Assembly (NCBI GenBank): GCA_049582065.1
Contig: JBAUTF010000242.1
Span: 1 to 7,850 of the forward strand
DNA: 7,850 bases
Direction: 5' to 3'
Source: DATKSS01 sp049582065
GTDB lineage: Bacteria > Chloroflexota > Dormibacteria > Dormibacterales > Dormibacteraceae
The position numbers were made by a program, and so were the translations under genes. Below, in pieces: positions 1 through 6,626 of this stretch (its first letter is position 1; every line of letters starts with the position of its first letter). The notes under the pieces were generated by a model that made no database searches, was not told the DNA's origin, and saw only the letters and a program-made list of their open reading frames with translations.

Positions 1-74
1 TCGATGGAGACCGTTTCCGGCCCTACCGGACCGTCGCGGCCTGGTATTGCTGGCGCGCGGTCGACACCGTCTAG
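1..74 (+). CDS. DNA-3-methyladenine glycosylase-like protein, C-terminal end only (partial)
   Basis: Reading from base 3, 23 codons run to a TAG at 72-74 and give a tail containing RPYRTVAAWYCWRAVD. The pattern W/R-P-Y/W-R-(S/T)-V-A-x-W-Y-x-W-R is the usual C-terminal signature of AlkA/HhH-GPD type 3-methyladenine DNA glycosylases, in the last helix of the domain. Such enzymes remove alkylated purines from DNA and start base excision repair. The catalytic Asp and the helix-hairpin-helix lie before the window, so activity cannot be judged here. A perfect hairpin begins three bases after the stop, which supports this being a true gene end. The tail differs from that of the second glycosylase at 2720-3616, so the two would be different subfamilies rather than a duplication. 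The family call rests on a short motif and is inference. Confidence 0.62.
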   Translation, partial: DGDRFRPYRTVAAWYCWRAVDTV

Positions 75-76
75 GT

Positions 77-107
77 ACAAGAGGGAACCCTCTCGGTTCC
101 CTCTTGT
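77..107 (+). terminator. Strong hairpin after the partial glycosylase gene
   Basis: ACAAGAGGGAACC (77-89) pairs perfectly with GGTTCCCTCTTGT (95-107): 13 bp around a five-base loop, CTCTC. It starts three bases after the TAG stop. The downstream sequence is CGGGGCG with no T-run, so it is not a classical rho-independent terminator. Hairpins without a U-tract after stop codons are frequent in high-GC bacteria, where they terminate transcripts or protect 3' ends. From 108 to 246 I see nothing further that can be supported. Confidence 0.6.
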
Positions 108-246
108 CGGGGCGCTCAACGGCCGGCGGCTCGCCCACTCCTACGCATCGTCATCTCGGCCGGATTCGCGCCCCTGAACTCCTTCCGCAGCGGATGGGTC
201 CGCAAAAGTCACTCCAGGCGACGTCTGCTGCCCAAAGAGCAAAGTC

Positions 247-269
247 GCGGCCGGGTGAAACCCGGCCGC
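247..269 (-). terminator. Rho-independent-type terminator of the phosphotransferase gene
   Basis: GCGGCCGGGT (247-256) pairs perfectly with ACCCGGCCGC (260-269): 10 bp around a three-base loop. Read on the minus strand it lies 24 bases after the stop of the phosphotransferase gene and is followed by GACTTTGCTCTTTGG, a T-rich tail with two TTT runs. On the plus strand it is preceded, not followed, by A-rich sequence, so the minus strand is the likely direction of action. Confidence 0.65.
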
Positions 270-293
270 CCCTGCCACGCGTGGGTAGGGTGC

Positions 294-953
294 TTAGCGG
301 CCGTATCTCCGACGCAGCTTCTCGATCGCCTGGTCGGTCATCGGCGGCCAGCCGTACGCCTCGAGGAAGACGCGCGCGAATCCCAGGCCGAAGTTGTACT
401 GCAGCGTCCACACGCCGGCCGCCAGGTCGTCGTCAGGCCTGCCCAGCCCCGACCGGCCGACATCCACGATCCCGCTGAGCCGGCCGGAGCTGACCAGGAC
501 GTTGGGCAGGCAGTAATCGCCATGGATCAGGACGTTGCCTCGTTTGCCTACGCCGAACGGGCAGCCGGCGGAATCGGTTGCGTGGAGGCCGCGCAGGATC
601 GCCCCGAACAGACGCGCGGCGCGTGAGGGCTCCATGCCCACCGAGGGATGGAAGAGCGGCACGCCCGGGACCTCGCGCGTGACCAGCCAGTCGTCGCCCG
701 ATTCATGGATGAGCCCGACGACCTCAGGCACCGGCCACCGTCCAGCCAGCCACGCGAGCCTCGCGCTCTCACCGGCGAGGTCCGCGGCGCGCTTGACGAA
801 CACGGCGCCGGCCCGTCCGGCGAGCCGCCACGCGGTGCCAGACCAGCTGAGCCACGCGAATTCCGGCTCGATCCTTGTTTCACCGGTCGCCGCGACGACC
901 ACCTCTCGCACACCGGGAGGCAGGAGGACCGGAGAAGGCGTTGAGGACTCCAC
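294..953 (-). CDS. APH(3')-like phosphotransferase, short form
   Basis: This 219-residue protein has the aminoglycoside/choline kinase fold. Visible motifs are VFVK (Lys54, ATP-binding lysine) with GESARLAWL (Glu62) in the N-lobe, the catalytic loop HGDYCLPN (144-151; base Asp146, Asn151), and IVDVGRSGLGRPDDDLA with metal-binding Asp164. The Asp164 motif is close to the IDCGRLGVAD motif of APH(3') enzymes. Family members phosphorylate small hydroxylated substrates with ATP in the cytoplasm. APH(3')-II is about 264 residues; here the segment between CPF (131-133) and HGD is only ten residues, so most of the helical insertion that shapes the aminoglycoside pocket is absent. Antibiotic resistance should therefore not be assumed. 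The start is GTG at 953-951 with AGGTGG six bases upstream. A palindrome covers the start codon and a hairpin follows the stop. Confidence 0.85.
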   Translation of the reverse strand: MESSTPSPVLLPPGVREVVVAATGETRIEPEFAWLSWSGTAWRLAGRAGAVFVKRAADLAGESARLAWLAGRWPVPEVVGLIHESGDDWLVTREVPGVPLFHPSVGMEPSRAARLFGAILRGLHATDSAGCPFGVGKRGNVLIHGDYCLPNVLVSSGRLSGIVDVGRSGLGRPDDDLAAGVWTLQYNFGLGFARVFLEAYGWPPMTDQAIEKLRRRYGR

Positions 954-961
954 TGGAGTCC
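945..961. repeat. 17-bp perfect palindrome over the phosphotransferase start codon
   Basis: GGACTCCA (945-952) and TGGAGTCC (954-961) are exact reverse complements around one base at 953. The element contains the GTG start (minus strand) and touches the 5' side of the first codons, and its right arm reaches into the ribosome-binding sequence. It could be a repressor operator or an mRNA hairpin that masks the start. Its arms are eight bases, so a chance origin is not excluded. Confidence 0.4.
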
Positions 962-1016
962 ACCTGTAGCATGTGCGCCGGCTGCCTGCTGAGGATTCCT
1001 AGAAAGGGGGTGGGGT

Positions 1017-2711
1017 GTGGTGATCGATCTCCCGGACTCTCCGGACGCTTTCAAGGACGCGACCTGGGAGGACGTGCTCCCTTATTACGAAGACCTGGCC
1101 GCCAGGCCTCTCGACCGCGACAACGTCGAGGGCTGGCTGGCGGACTGGTCGCGCTTCGAGTCTATGCTGTCGGAGGCCGGGGCGCTGGCCTCGTTCGCCT
1201 ACTCGTGTGACACGAGAGAACCGGCACGAGAGGAGGCCCAGCTTCGCTTCGGCACCCAGATCTCGCCCATGGCCCAGGAGCAGCGCGCTCGCCTCCAGGA
1301 GCGCCTGGTCGAGCTCGGCTATGTGCGTCCGGGAATCGAGATGGTCGTGCGCCGCTTCCAGAACCAGGCCCAGCTGTTCAACCAGGCCAATGTCCCCCTG
1401 TTCGCGCAGCTCTCGAAGCTCTCCACGGGGTGGTCAAAGGTCAACGGGGCCATGACGGTCGAATGGGATGGCGAGGAGAAGACCCCGGCCCAGCTGCTGC
1501 CATACCTGCTGGACAACGACCGCGCGATCCGCGAGCGAGCATTCAAGGGGCGGGCCAGGCCGTTCATAGAGCAGCGCCCGGCGCTGGCCGAGATCTTCGA
1601 CCAGATGTACGAGATGCGACAGCAGGTGGCCCGCAACGCGGGCTTCGACAACTACCGCGATTTCGCTCACCGCGAGAAGAACCGCTTCGACTACACGCCG
1701 GACGACTGCATGCGCTTCCATGAATCGGTCGAGAGCGCGGTGCTGCCGGCGGTCACGCGAATCATGGACCGCCGACGGCGGCAGATGGGGCTGGAAAGCC
1801 TGCGGCCGTGGGACCTCGATGTGGATCCCAAAGGCCGGGCACCGCTCCGGCCATTCGAGGACATCAAGACGTTCATCGACCGTGGCGGTGAGGTTTTCTC
1901 AAACGTCGACCCCGCTTTCCACGATTACTACCGCCGCATGGCTGACGCCGACCTGCTGGACCTCGACAACCGCAAGGGCAAAGCTCCCGGCGGGTACTGC
2001 CAGACGCTCGCATTCAGGAAAATGCCGCTCATCTTCATGAACGCGGTGGGCGTCGACGACGACGTGCGCACGCTGCTTCACGAGTCAGGCCACGCATTTC
2101 ATTCGTTCGAAGCATCTCGGCTGCCCCTGCTCTTTCAGCGACATCCCGGATCCGAGATGGCCGAGGTCGCGTCGATGTCGATGGAGCTGCTGGCTGTGCC
2201 TTTCATCGACCAGGACCATGGCGGCTACTACAGCGAAGAGGGCGCGCGGCGCTCGCGCGCGGAACTGCTGGAAGGAATCATCGCGTTCTTCCCACACTGC
2301 GCGTCGGTGGACGCATTCCAGCAGTGGATGTACCTGGAGCCTGAAGGCCGTGACGCCGACGCCCGTGACCGCAAATGGCTCGAGCTGCGCCGGCGGTTCG
2401 AGGGGGATTCAGTCGACTGGACAGGCCTCGATGCGGAGCGGATCGCGCGGTGGTACCAGCAGCCGCACTTTTTCGCCAGCCCTTTCTACTACATCGAGTA
2501 CGGCATCGCCCAGCTCGGAGCCCTGCAGGTGTGGCGCGACAGCCTGCATGACCGCGCCCAGGCGGTGCGCCGGTACCGCGACGCGCTGGCGCTCGGCGCA
2601 ACGAGGCCGCTGCCCGAGCTTTTCGACGCCGCGGGCGCGCGGTTGATCTTCGACCACGACGGCATGCTCGAGCTCATCACCCTGGTCGAAGAGGAGCTGG
2701 CGAAGCTGTAG
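1017..2711 (+). CDS. M3 family zinc oligoendopeptidase (PepF-like)
   Basis: This 564-residue cytoplasmic metallopeptidase would cut short peptides, a role in peptide turnover. The zinc site is complete: HESGH at 355-359 gives His355, Glu356 (catalytic) and His359, and SEMAEVASMSMELL (379-392) supplies the third ligand, most likely Glu383, 24 residues after His359. Further on, PHFFASPFYYIEYGIAQLGALQVW (around 483-506, His484 and Tyr491/492/495) is the substrate-binding block typical of M3B oligoendopeptidases. The N-terminal half is the helical oligo-F lobe. Length is normal for the family and no signal peptide is seen. The start is GTG at 1017, with the next codon GTG at 1020 also possible; AAAGGGGG ends six bases before 1017. 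It diverges from the phosphotransferase and converges on the glycosylase gene with only eight bases between stops. Confidence 0.92.
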   Translation: MVIDLPDSPDAFKDATWEDVLPYYEDLAARPLDRDNVEGWLADWSRFESMLSEAGALASFAYSCDTREPAREEAQLRFGTQISPMAQEQRARLQERLVELGYVRPGIEMVVRRFQNQAQLFNQANVPLFAQLSKLSTGWSKVNGAMTVEWDGEEKTPAQLLPYLLDNDRAIRERAFKGRARPFIEQRPALAEIFDQMYEMRQQVARNAGFDNYRDFAHREKNRFDYTPDDCMRFHESVESAVLPAVTRIMDRRRRQMGLESLRPWDLDVDPKGRAPLRPFEDIKTFIDRGGEVFSNVDPAFHDYYRRMADADLLDLDNRKGKAPGGYCQTLAFRKMPLIFMNAVGVDDDVRTLLHESGHAFHSFEASRLPLLFQRHPGSEMAEVASMSMELLAVPFIDQDHGGYYSEEGARRSRAELLEGIIAFFPHCASVDAFQQWMYLEPEGRDADARDRKWLELRRRFEGDSVDWTGLDAERIARWYQQPHFFASPFYYIEYGIAQLGALQVWRDSLHDRAQAVRRYRDALALGATRPLPELFDAAGARLIFDHDGMLELITLVEEELAKL

Positions 2712-2719
2712 CCGGGAGG

Positions 2720-3616
2720 CTAGCTGTGCACGATGTCGCGCAGCGGAGCCCGGGGACCGAACCGCGGCGCCCCGATGCCCGAGACCGTGATCAGCCGGAT
2801 GACCCTGGCCCGATGCCCGCGGTACGGATCGAGCAGCTCGAGCATGCGCTCATCGCTCGAACGCACCGTGCCTTCGAGCGCGAACCCGACGGCGTGCGGG
2901 AGGTTGTAGTCGCCAACCGGGACGGAATCCGCGTCTCCCAGCGCGACCAGGGCGACCTTGGCCGCCGTCCACGGGCCGATGCCCGGGAACGCCTGCATCC
3001 GGCGGTACGCGGCGGCGCGGTCCATCGCCACGGCTTCTTCCAACCGCCGCGCGCTGCGGGCCGCCCGGATGACCACCTCCGCCCGGCGGCGCTCGATCCC
3101 GAAACGGTGGAAGGCCCAGTACGGCGTCTGGGACAGCACGTTAGGCGATGGAGGGACCTTCATCGGCACCGGCCCGGGCGCAGTTTCGCCCAGGGCTGCG
3201 ACCAGGCTTCGGTACGAGGCGTGGGCTTCTGCGGCCGCCACAAGCTGGGCGAGGACCGCCGGCACCAGCGCTTCGAACACCGCCTCGGTGCGGGGCAGCC
3301 TCATCCCGGGATGGCCGCGGCGAAGGCGGTCGATCAGGGGGTGTGCCGGGGTGAACCCGCGGTCGTCGTCTGACTGGCCACATAGCATCGGAGCCCGGTC
3401 GACGGCCCACTGCGCGCCGGCGCCCCATGCCTCCGCGGCCGCCACGCGGCCGTCGTGCTGAATATGCAAGGTCGCCGGTCCCTCAGGCGTTCGAGTCGCC
3501 CTCCACGCTTCCTGCCGGTCCGCGCGCAGCCAGGCGCCCTGACCGATCGGGCCCAGAGTGAGCGCCAGGTCGAGAGGCCGTCCGAGCTCGAACCGTGTCT
3601 GCACGTCAGGCCGCAC
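2720..3616 (-). CDS. DNA-3-methyladenine glycosylase, AlkA-type HhH-GPD
   Basis: This 298-residue protein would excise alkylated purines from DNA by hydrolysing the N-glycosidic bond, the first step of base excision repair. The N-terminal part (about 1-105) is a beta-rich domain. The C-terminal part holds the helix-hairpin-helix FPGIGPWTA (210-218) followed by SVPVGDYNLP (231-240), where Asp236 is the expected catalytic residue; compare the DDY motif of E. coli AlkA. The tail MLELLDPYRGHRARVIRLI (258-276) and the closing RFGPRAPLRDI match a glycosylase subfamily common in Actinomycetota. The start is GTG at 3616. No clear ribosome-binding site precedes it and it begins nine bases after the stop of the kinase gene, so translation is probably coupled. 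There is no terminator before the convergent peptidase stop. Confidence 0.88.
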   Translation of the reverse strand: MRPDVQTRFELGRPLDLALTLGPIGQGAWLRADRQEAWRATRTPEGPATLHIQHDGRVAAAEAWGAGAQWAVDRAPMLCGQSDDDRGFTPAHPLIDRLRRGHPGMRLPRTEAVFEALVPAVLAQLVAAAEAHASYRSLVAALGETAPGPVPMKVPPSPNVLSQTPYWAFHRFGIERRRAEVVIRAARSARRLEEAVAMDRAAAYRRMQAFPGIGPWTAAKVALVALGDADSVPVGDYNLPHAVGFALEGTVRSSDERMLELLDPYRGHRARVIRLITVSGIGAPRFGPRAPLRDIVHS

Positions 3617-3625
3617 CGCCAGAGA

Positions 3626-4726
3626 TTACTGGCTGAGAGGCACCGCGAAGACGAACGTCGATCCATGACCGAGCTCCGAGGTCACCGTCAGGTCGCCGTC
3701 GTGCATCCTGGCGATTTCCTTCGAGAGCCACAGGCCGAGACCGGTGCCGTGCACGTGCTGGGTCGACTCGATCCGCCCGAAGCGCGTGAACAGGTGCAGC
3801 CGGTCCTCGGCCGAGATGCCGGCGCCCTGGTCCGTGACCGCGACGATTCCTGACCCGCCTTCCCGGCGAATCTCCACTTTGATCTCGGTCCCCGCCGGCG
3901 AGTACTTCGCGGCATTGGTGAGCAGGTTGCGGACCACGATCTGGAATCGGTCCGGGTCGACATCCGCGATGACCGCCGCCTGTGGCTGGACCACGCTCAT
4001 CTCGTGCCCGGTCACCAGGATCTTCACCCCTTCCACCGCGACACATGCAAGCTCGATGATGTTCAGCCGCCTCTTCTTCAGAGCGAGCCTGCCCTCTTCG
4101 AGGCGCGAGGCTTCGACCATCTGCTCGAGCATCCAGTTGACCTCATCGGACTTGGAGATGAGGAGGGGAAGGACTGAGTGAGCGCGCGCCGGCATCTCGC
4201 CCAGCGAGCCCGCATCCAGCATGGTCAGGTAGCCCTTGATCACCGTCATAGGGCCGCGCAGTTCGTGGGAGGCGACGCTCAAAAACTCGCTCTTTGCCTT
4301 TTCGAGGGCGTGGATGCGGGCGGTGAGGGTCACCCTATCCAGCCCGGCTGAGATGCTGCTCGCGTATTGGCGCAGCCGGTTCATTTCATCGTCACCGAAC
4401 ACAGGCGCCAGCCGGCCAGAGGCGATCACGATCGCGCCGCGACCGCCCTGCAGGTCGAGCGGCAGCACAACGCTCGACCCAACACCCGATGGTGCGCGTC
4501 CATCCGCGGTGAACGACAGCGGCTGGCGAGCTTCGGTCTGCCTTTCGGCCTCCTCGACCGTGATGCCCTCCGCCGCGAGCACAGAACCGTCGGAGTCGAT
4601 CAACCAGCCCGAATCGCCTCCCACCAGGCGCGAGGCCCAGCGCAGGGCGCGCTGCGCGAGGGTGACGCGGTCGGGGCTGTAGAGCAGCAGGTCGTGCAGC
4701 GCCTGGCGGAACTGGTCCTCGGCCAT
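3626..4726 (-). CDS. Orphan sensor histidine kinase with N-terminal GAF domain
   Basis: From the ATG at 4726 the protein has 366 residues; an in-frame ATG at 4765 would add 13. An N-terminal GAF-like domain (about 5-130) is followed by a short helix, then the HisKA H-box SVASHELRGPMTVIKGY with phospho-acceptor His154. Next come the HATPase N-box RNLLTNAAKYSP (266-277), G1 DQGAGIS (299-305), F-box LFTRFGR and G2 GTGLGLWLSKEI (327-338). All catalytic motifs are intact. No transmembrane segment is seen, so it should sense a cytosolic cue through GAF. No response regulator lies beside it. The glycosylase gene follows nine bases later. I prefer 4726 because a TATTCT box ends six bases upstream, as in leaderless transcripts, while 4765 has no ribosome-binding site. 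The longer form cannot be excluded. Confidence 0.9.
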   Translation of the reverse strand: MAEDQFRQALHDLLLYSPDRVTLAQRALRWASRLVGGDSGWLIDSDGSVLAAEGITVEEAERQTEARQPLSFTADGRAPSGVGSSVVLPLDLQGGRGAIVIASGRLAPVFGDDEMNRLRQYASSISAGLDRVTLTARIHALEKAKSEFLSVASHELRGPMTVIKGYLTMLDAGSLGEMPARAHSVLPLLISKSDEVNWMLEQMVEASRLEEGRLALKKRRLNIIELACVAVEGVKILVTGHEMSVVQPQAAVIADVDPDRFQIVVRNLLTNAAKYSPAGTEIKVEIRREGGSGIVAVTDQGAGISAEDRLHLFTRFGRIESTQHVHGTGLGLWLSKEIARMHDGDLTVTSELGHGSTFVFAVPLSQ

Positions 4727-4732
4727 TCCGGC

Positions 4733-4759
4733 AGAATAGCCTACCTGACGATATTTCAA
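4733..4759 (-). promoter_or_regulatory. Putative promoter of the kinase-glycosylase unit, leaderless type
   Basis: On the minus strand TTGAAA (4759-4754) and TATTCT (4738-4733) are separated by 15 bases, and the ATG at 4726 follows TATTCT after six bases. This is the spacing expected when transcription starts on the A of the ATG. The 15-base spacer is shorter than the optimal 17. The 50-base gap to the divergent ChrB-like gene would be a shared promoter region. Confidence 0.42.
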
Positions 4760-4776
4760 CGACATGGAGGCGCCCG

Positions 4777-5223
4777 ATGAGGTGGGTTACCCGACAGAAT
4801 GCCAGCGTCGATCGGATCGCTTGCCCGTGGCTGGTCAAACGTTTCATCGACCCCGAGGCCGAGTTTCTATATGTACCGGCCGCCGAGGTCGCCGCGGTCG
4901 CGGAGCGTGAGGGGGCGATCCCCTACGACGTGGCGGGGGTCGAGCTGGGACATGTCGACGGCCGCTGCAGCTTCGAGTCGATCATCTTGAAATACGGCCT
5001 CCACGACACGGCGCTCGACCGCCTCGCGCGGATCGTGCACGGCGCGGACGTTGCGGCCGACATCGGTCTGACTCCCGAGGCGGCGGGCCTCAAGGCGATC
5101 GCCCACGGGTTTTCGATGGTGCACGGGGTCGACGACCATCGCAAGCTGGAGCTCGAGATGCCGCTTTACGACGCCCTCTACGCGTGGTGCCAGCACGAGG
5201 TGGCGAAGGTCAGTCGGGCCTGA
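4777..5223 (+). CDS. ChrB C-terminal domain protein (chromate resistance-type)
   Basis: This 148-residue protein opens with MRWVTRQNASVDRIACPWL. The run WVTR...DRIACPWLVKRFIDP (3-26), then GAIPYDVAGVELGH (46-59), RCSFESII (63-70), LARIVHGAD (83-91) and YDALYAWC (131-138) follow the pattern of the ChrB C-terminal domain family. Full ChrB (about 300 residues) carries an additional N-terminal part and regulates chromate export; here only the C-terminal domain is present as a complete gene. No ChrA-type chromate transporter is in the window, so a role in chromate resistance is family-based inference and its biochemical activity is not established by the sequence. The start ATG at 4777 has GGAGG at 4766-4770 with six bases between, an excellent ribosome-binding site. 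The 3' end overlaps the convergent VOC gene by 14 bp. Confidence 0.85.
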   Translation: MRWVTRQNASVDRIACPWLVKRFIDPEAEFLYVPAAEVAAVAEREGAIPYDVAGVELGHVDGRCSFESIILKYGLHDTALDRLARIVHGADVAADIGLTPEAAGLKAIAHGFSMVHGVDDHRKLELEMPLYDALYAWCQHEVAKVSRA

Positions 5224-5962
5224 CCACGATCCCGTCGGGGTCCGTCCGAGGCCCGTCGATGCGCCTGGCCTCGAAGCCGTGGATCCCACGCACGCCCTGT
5301 TCCACCGCCGCGGCGCCGCGGCCTTCCAGCAGGTTGATCCCCAGGTGGTGGTGATAGCCGTCCCAGCTCATGAACCGCATGACCCGGCCGGCCTCCGCCA
5401 TCAGCTCCATCCCCAACGACTCGTAGAAGGACTGGCTGGCGTCGAGGTCGGAGACGTTGAGGTGCACGTGGCCCATCAGCGTGCCGGCCGAGAACTTTTG
5501 CTGGGGCGGGCTGGCGATGCGCAGGAGCCGCTCGAAATCAAGGTGGTCGGTGCCGATATTGAGCCGGCCGTTGGGGTACTGCCACTCGCTGCGAGGCCGG
5601 TCCGCATAAACCTCGATCCCATTGCCCTCAGGGTCGTCGAAGTAGAGGGCCTGGCTGACGTAGTGGTCCGCGGTTCCGGTCAGTGGCAACCTGTCCTCGA
5701 GAGAGCGCCGCAGGAGGGCACCCAGCTCCTCTTCGCCAGGCAGCAGGATCGCGAAATGGAAAAGGCCCGCGCTGTGCCGCGGGCGGTTGCGGCCGCCCGG
5801 CAAGGATCTGAGGCGCAGCAGCGGCAGCCCGTGCGCGCCGAGCACGGCATCGCCGGCTCCGCCGCTCAGCTTGCTCAAGCCGAACCATTCGTAGAACGCG
5901 ACCTCACGCTCCAGGTCGAGCACCTTCAGCTCCACGACGCCGAGCGGCCATCCCACTTCCAT
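5210..5962 (-). CDS. Two-domain VOC family protein (CatE-like catechol 2,3-dioxygenase/glyoxalase fold)
   Basis: This 250-residue protein is a tandem of two vicinal-oxygen-chelate halves. In the first half (about 7-123), LFHFAILL (67-74), ALYFDDPEGNGIEVYADRP (105-123) and SEWQYPNG (125-132) are typical of CatE-like proteins. In the second (about 160-248), GHVHLNVSDL (164-173) and GYHHHLGIN (202-210) supply histidines expected to bind a divalent metal. In many relatives an acidic ligand follows the last DPDG turn; here that turn reads DPDGIVVRPD without a Glu, so the metal site may be altered. Relatives cleave catechols, detoxify aldehydes or bind small molecules, and the substrate cannot be told. 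The start ATG at 5962 has GGAG five bases upstream. It lies 52 bases after the reductase-like gene on the same strand, so co-transcription is plausible. Confidence 0.85.
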   Translation of the reverse strand: MEVGWPLGVVELKVLDLEREVAFYEWFGLSKLSGGAGDAVLGAHGLPLLRLRSLPGGRNRPRHSAGLFHFAILLPGEEELGALLRRSLEDRLPLTGTADHYVSQALYFDDPEGNGIEVYADRPRSEWQYPNGRLNIGTDHLDFERLLRIASPPQQKFSAGTLMGHVHLNVSDLDASQSFYESLGMELMAEAGRVMRFMSWDGYHHHLGINLLEGRGAAAVEQGVRGIHGFEARRIDGPRTDPDGIVVRPD

Positions 5963-6014
5963 GTGAGCTCCAATCTACTCGCGCCGGCGTGCCGGGCTGT
6001 TGCGGTTGGGGCGG

Positions 6015-6563
6015 CTAAGACTTCTTCGCCGGCACGTACTCGAGCACGACGATTCCGGAACCGAACACCGTGGTGTCGATCAGCTCGAGCGTCCTTTCGG
6101 GAGCGCCGTCGGAAAACAGTCGCGCGCCCTTCCCGATCACGATCGAATGCACCATCATCCGGTAGACGTCGATCAGGTCGGCCTTCATCAGAGCGTTGAA
6201 CAGCTGGGCGCTCCCTGAGAGCAGGAGGTCCTTGCCTGGCTCCTTCTTGAGTCTGCTCACCTCGTCAATCACGTCTCCCTTGATCAGCTTCGAGCCGTTC
6301 CACTCGACTCTGTCCAGAGTCGACGACACCACGTACTTGGGCATGCTGTTCATCTTTTCGCCGAACTCGCCCGTGCCAGTCATGGTCGGCCAGGCGGCCG
6401 CGAAGCCCTGATAGGTCCTGCGGCCTAGCAGCAGCGCATCGCTGGCCTGGAGCTCAGTCCATTTGAACTGCGCCGCTTGCTGGCCGAAGAACGGAAAGGA
6501 CCAGTGACCCGGCTCCTCGAAGACACCGTCCAGCGAGAGGTACTCGGTGGCAACCAGTCTCAT
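6015..6563 (-). CDS. Dihydrofolate reductase-fold protein (RibD C-terminal domain family)
   Basis: This 182-residue single-domain protein begins MRLVATEYLSLDGVFEEPG, the first strand and substrate-loop pattern of the RibD_C/DHFR superfamily (YyaP/YwjB type). GRRTYQGFAAAWP (48-60), KYVVSSTL and LLLSGSAQLFNALMKADLIDVYRMMVHSIVIGKGARLF carry the NAD(P)H-binding fold. Relatives are NADPH-dependent reductases of mostly unknown substrate; a true folate role is unlikely from this subfamily. Length is usual. The start ATG at 6563 has GGAGG five bases upstream. The protein is rich in Lys (about 12) where its neighbours hardly use Lys, and its DNA is less GC-rich (about 53% over 6241-6300, counted by hand), which may point to transfer from another genome. 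It sits between the transporter and VOC genes on the same strand. Confidence 0.87.
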   Translation of the reverse strand: MRLVATEYLSLDGVFEEPGHWSFPFFGQQAAQFKWTELQASDALLLGRRTYQGFAAAWPTMTGTGEFGEKMNSMPKYVVSSTLDRVEWNGSKLIKGDVIDEVSRLKKEPGKDLLLSGSAQLFNALMKADLIDVYRMMVHSIVIGKGARLFSDGAPERTLELIDTTVFGSGIVVLEYVPAKKS

Positions 6564-6626
6564 ATGCGCCTCCAGTTGATACGAATGTCCGAGTCAATAC
6601 CTATGACTGTCTGAAACCGGCTGGAC

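Noticed and set aside
275..284. CCACGCGTGG palindrome near the phosphotransferase stop.
   Set aside because: Ten bases of self-complementary GC-rich sequence with no loop and no extension. It is common by chance and not needed beside the stronger hairpin at 247-269.
2726..3373. Plus-strand open frame of 215 codons opposite the glycosylase gene.
   Set aside because: It is Arg/Pro/Gly-rich without motifs and antisense to a well-supported glycosylase with an intact catalytic Asp.
3626..4682. Several plus-strand and alternative minus-strand open frames inside the kinase gene.
   Set aside because: The kinase frame carries every HisKA and HATPase motif in order; the others are shadows.
5279..6199. 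Long plus-strand open frame (306 codons) opposite the VOC and reductase genes.
   Set aside because: It lies antisense to two genes with clear family motifs and good ribosome-binding sites, and its translation shows no motif. GC-rich codon bias on the other strand explains its length.
6564..6626. A possible promoter for the reductase-like gene (TTGACT on the minus strand near 6590).
   Set aside because: No -10 box lies at a suitable distance before the ribosome-binding site, so the gene may rely on read-through from the transporter.
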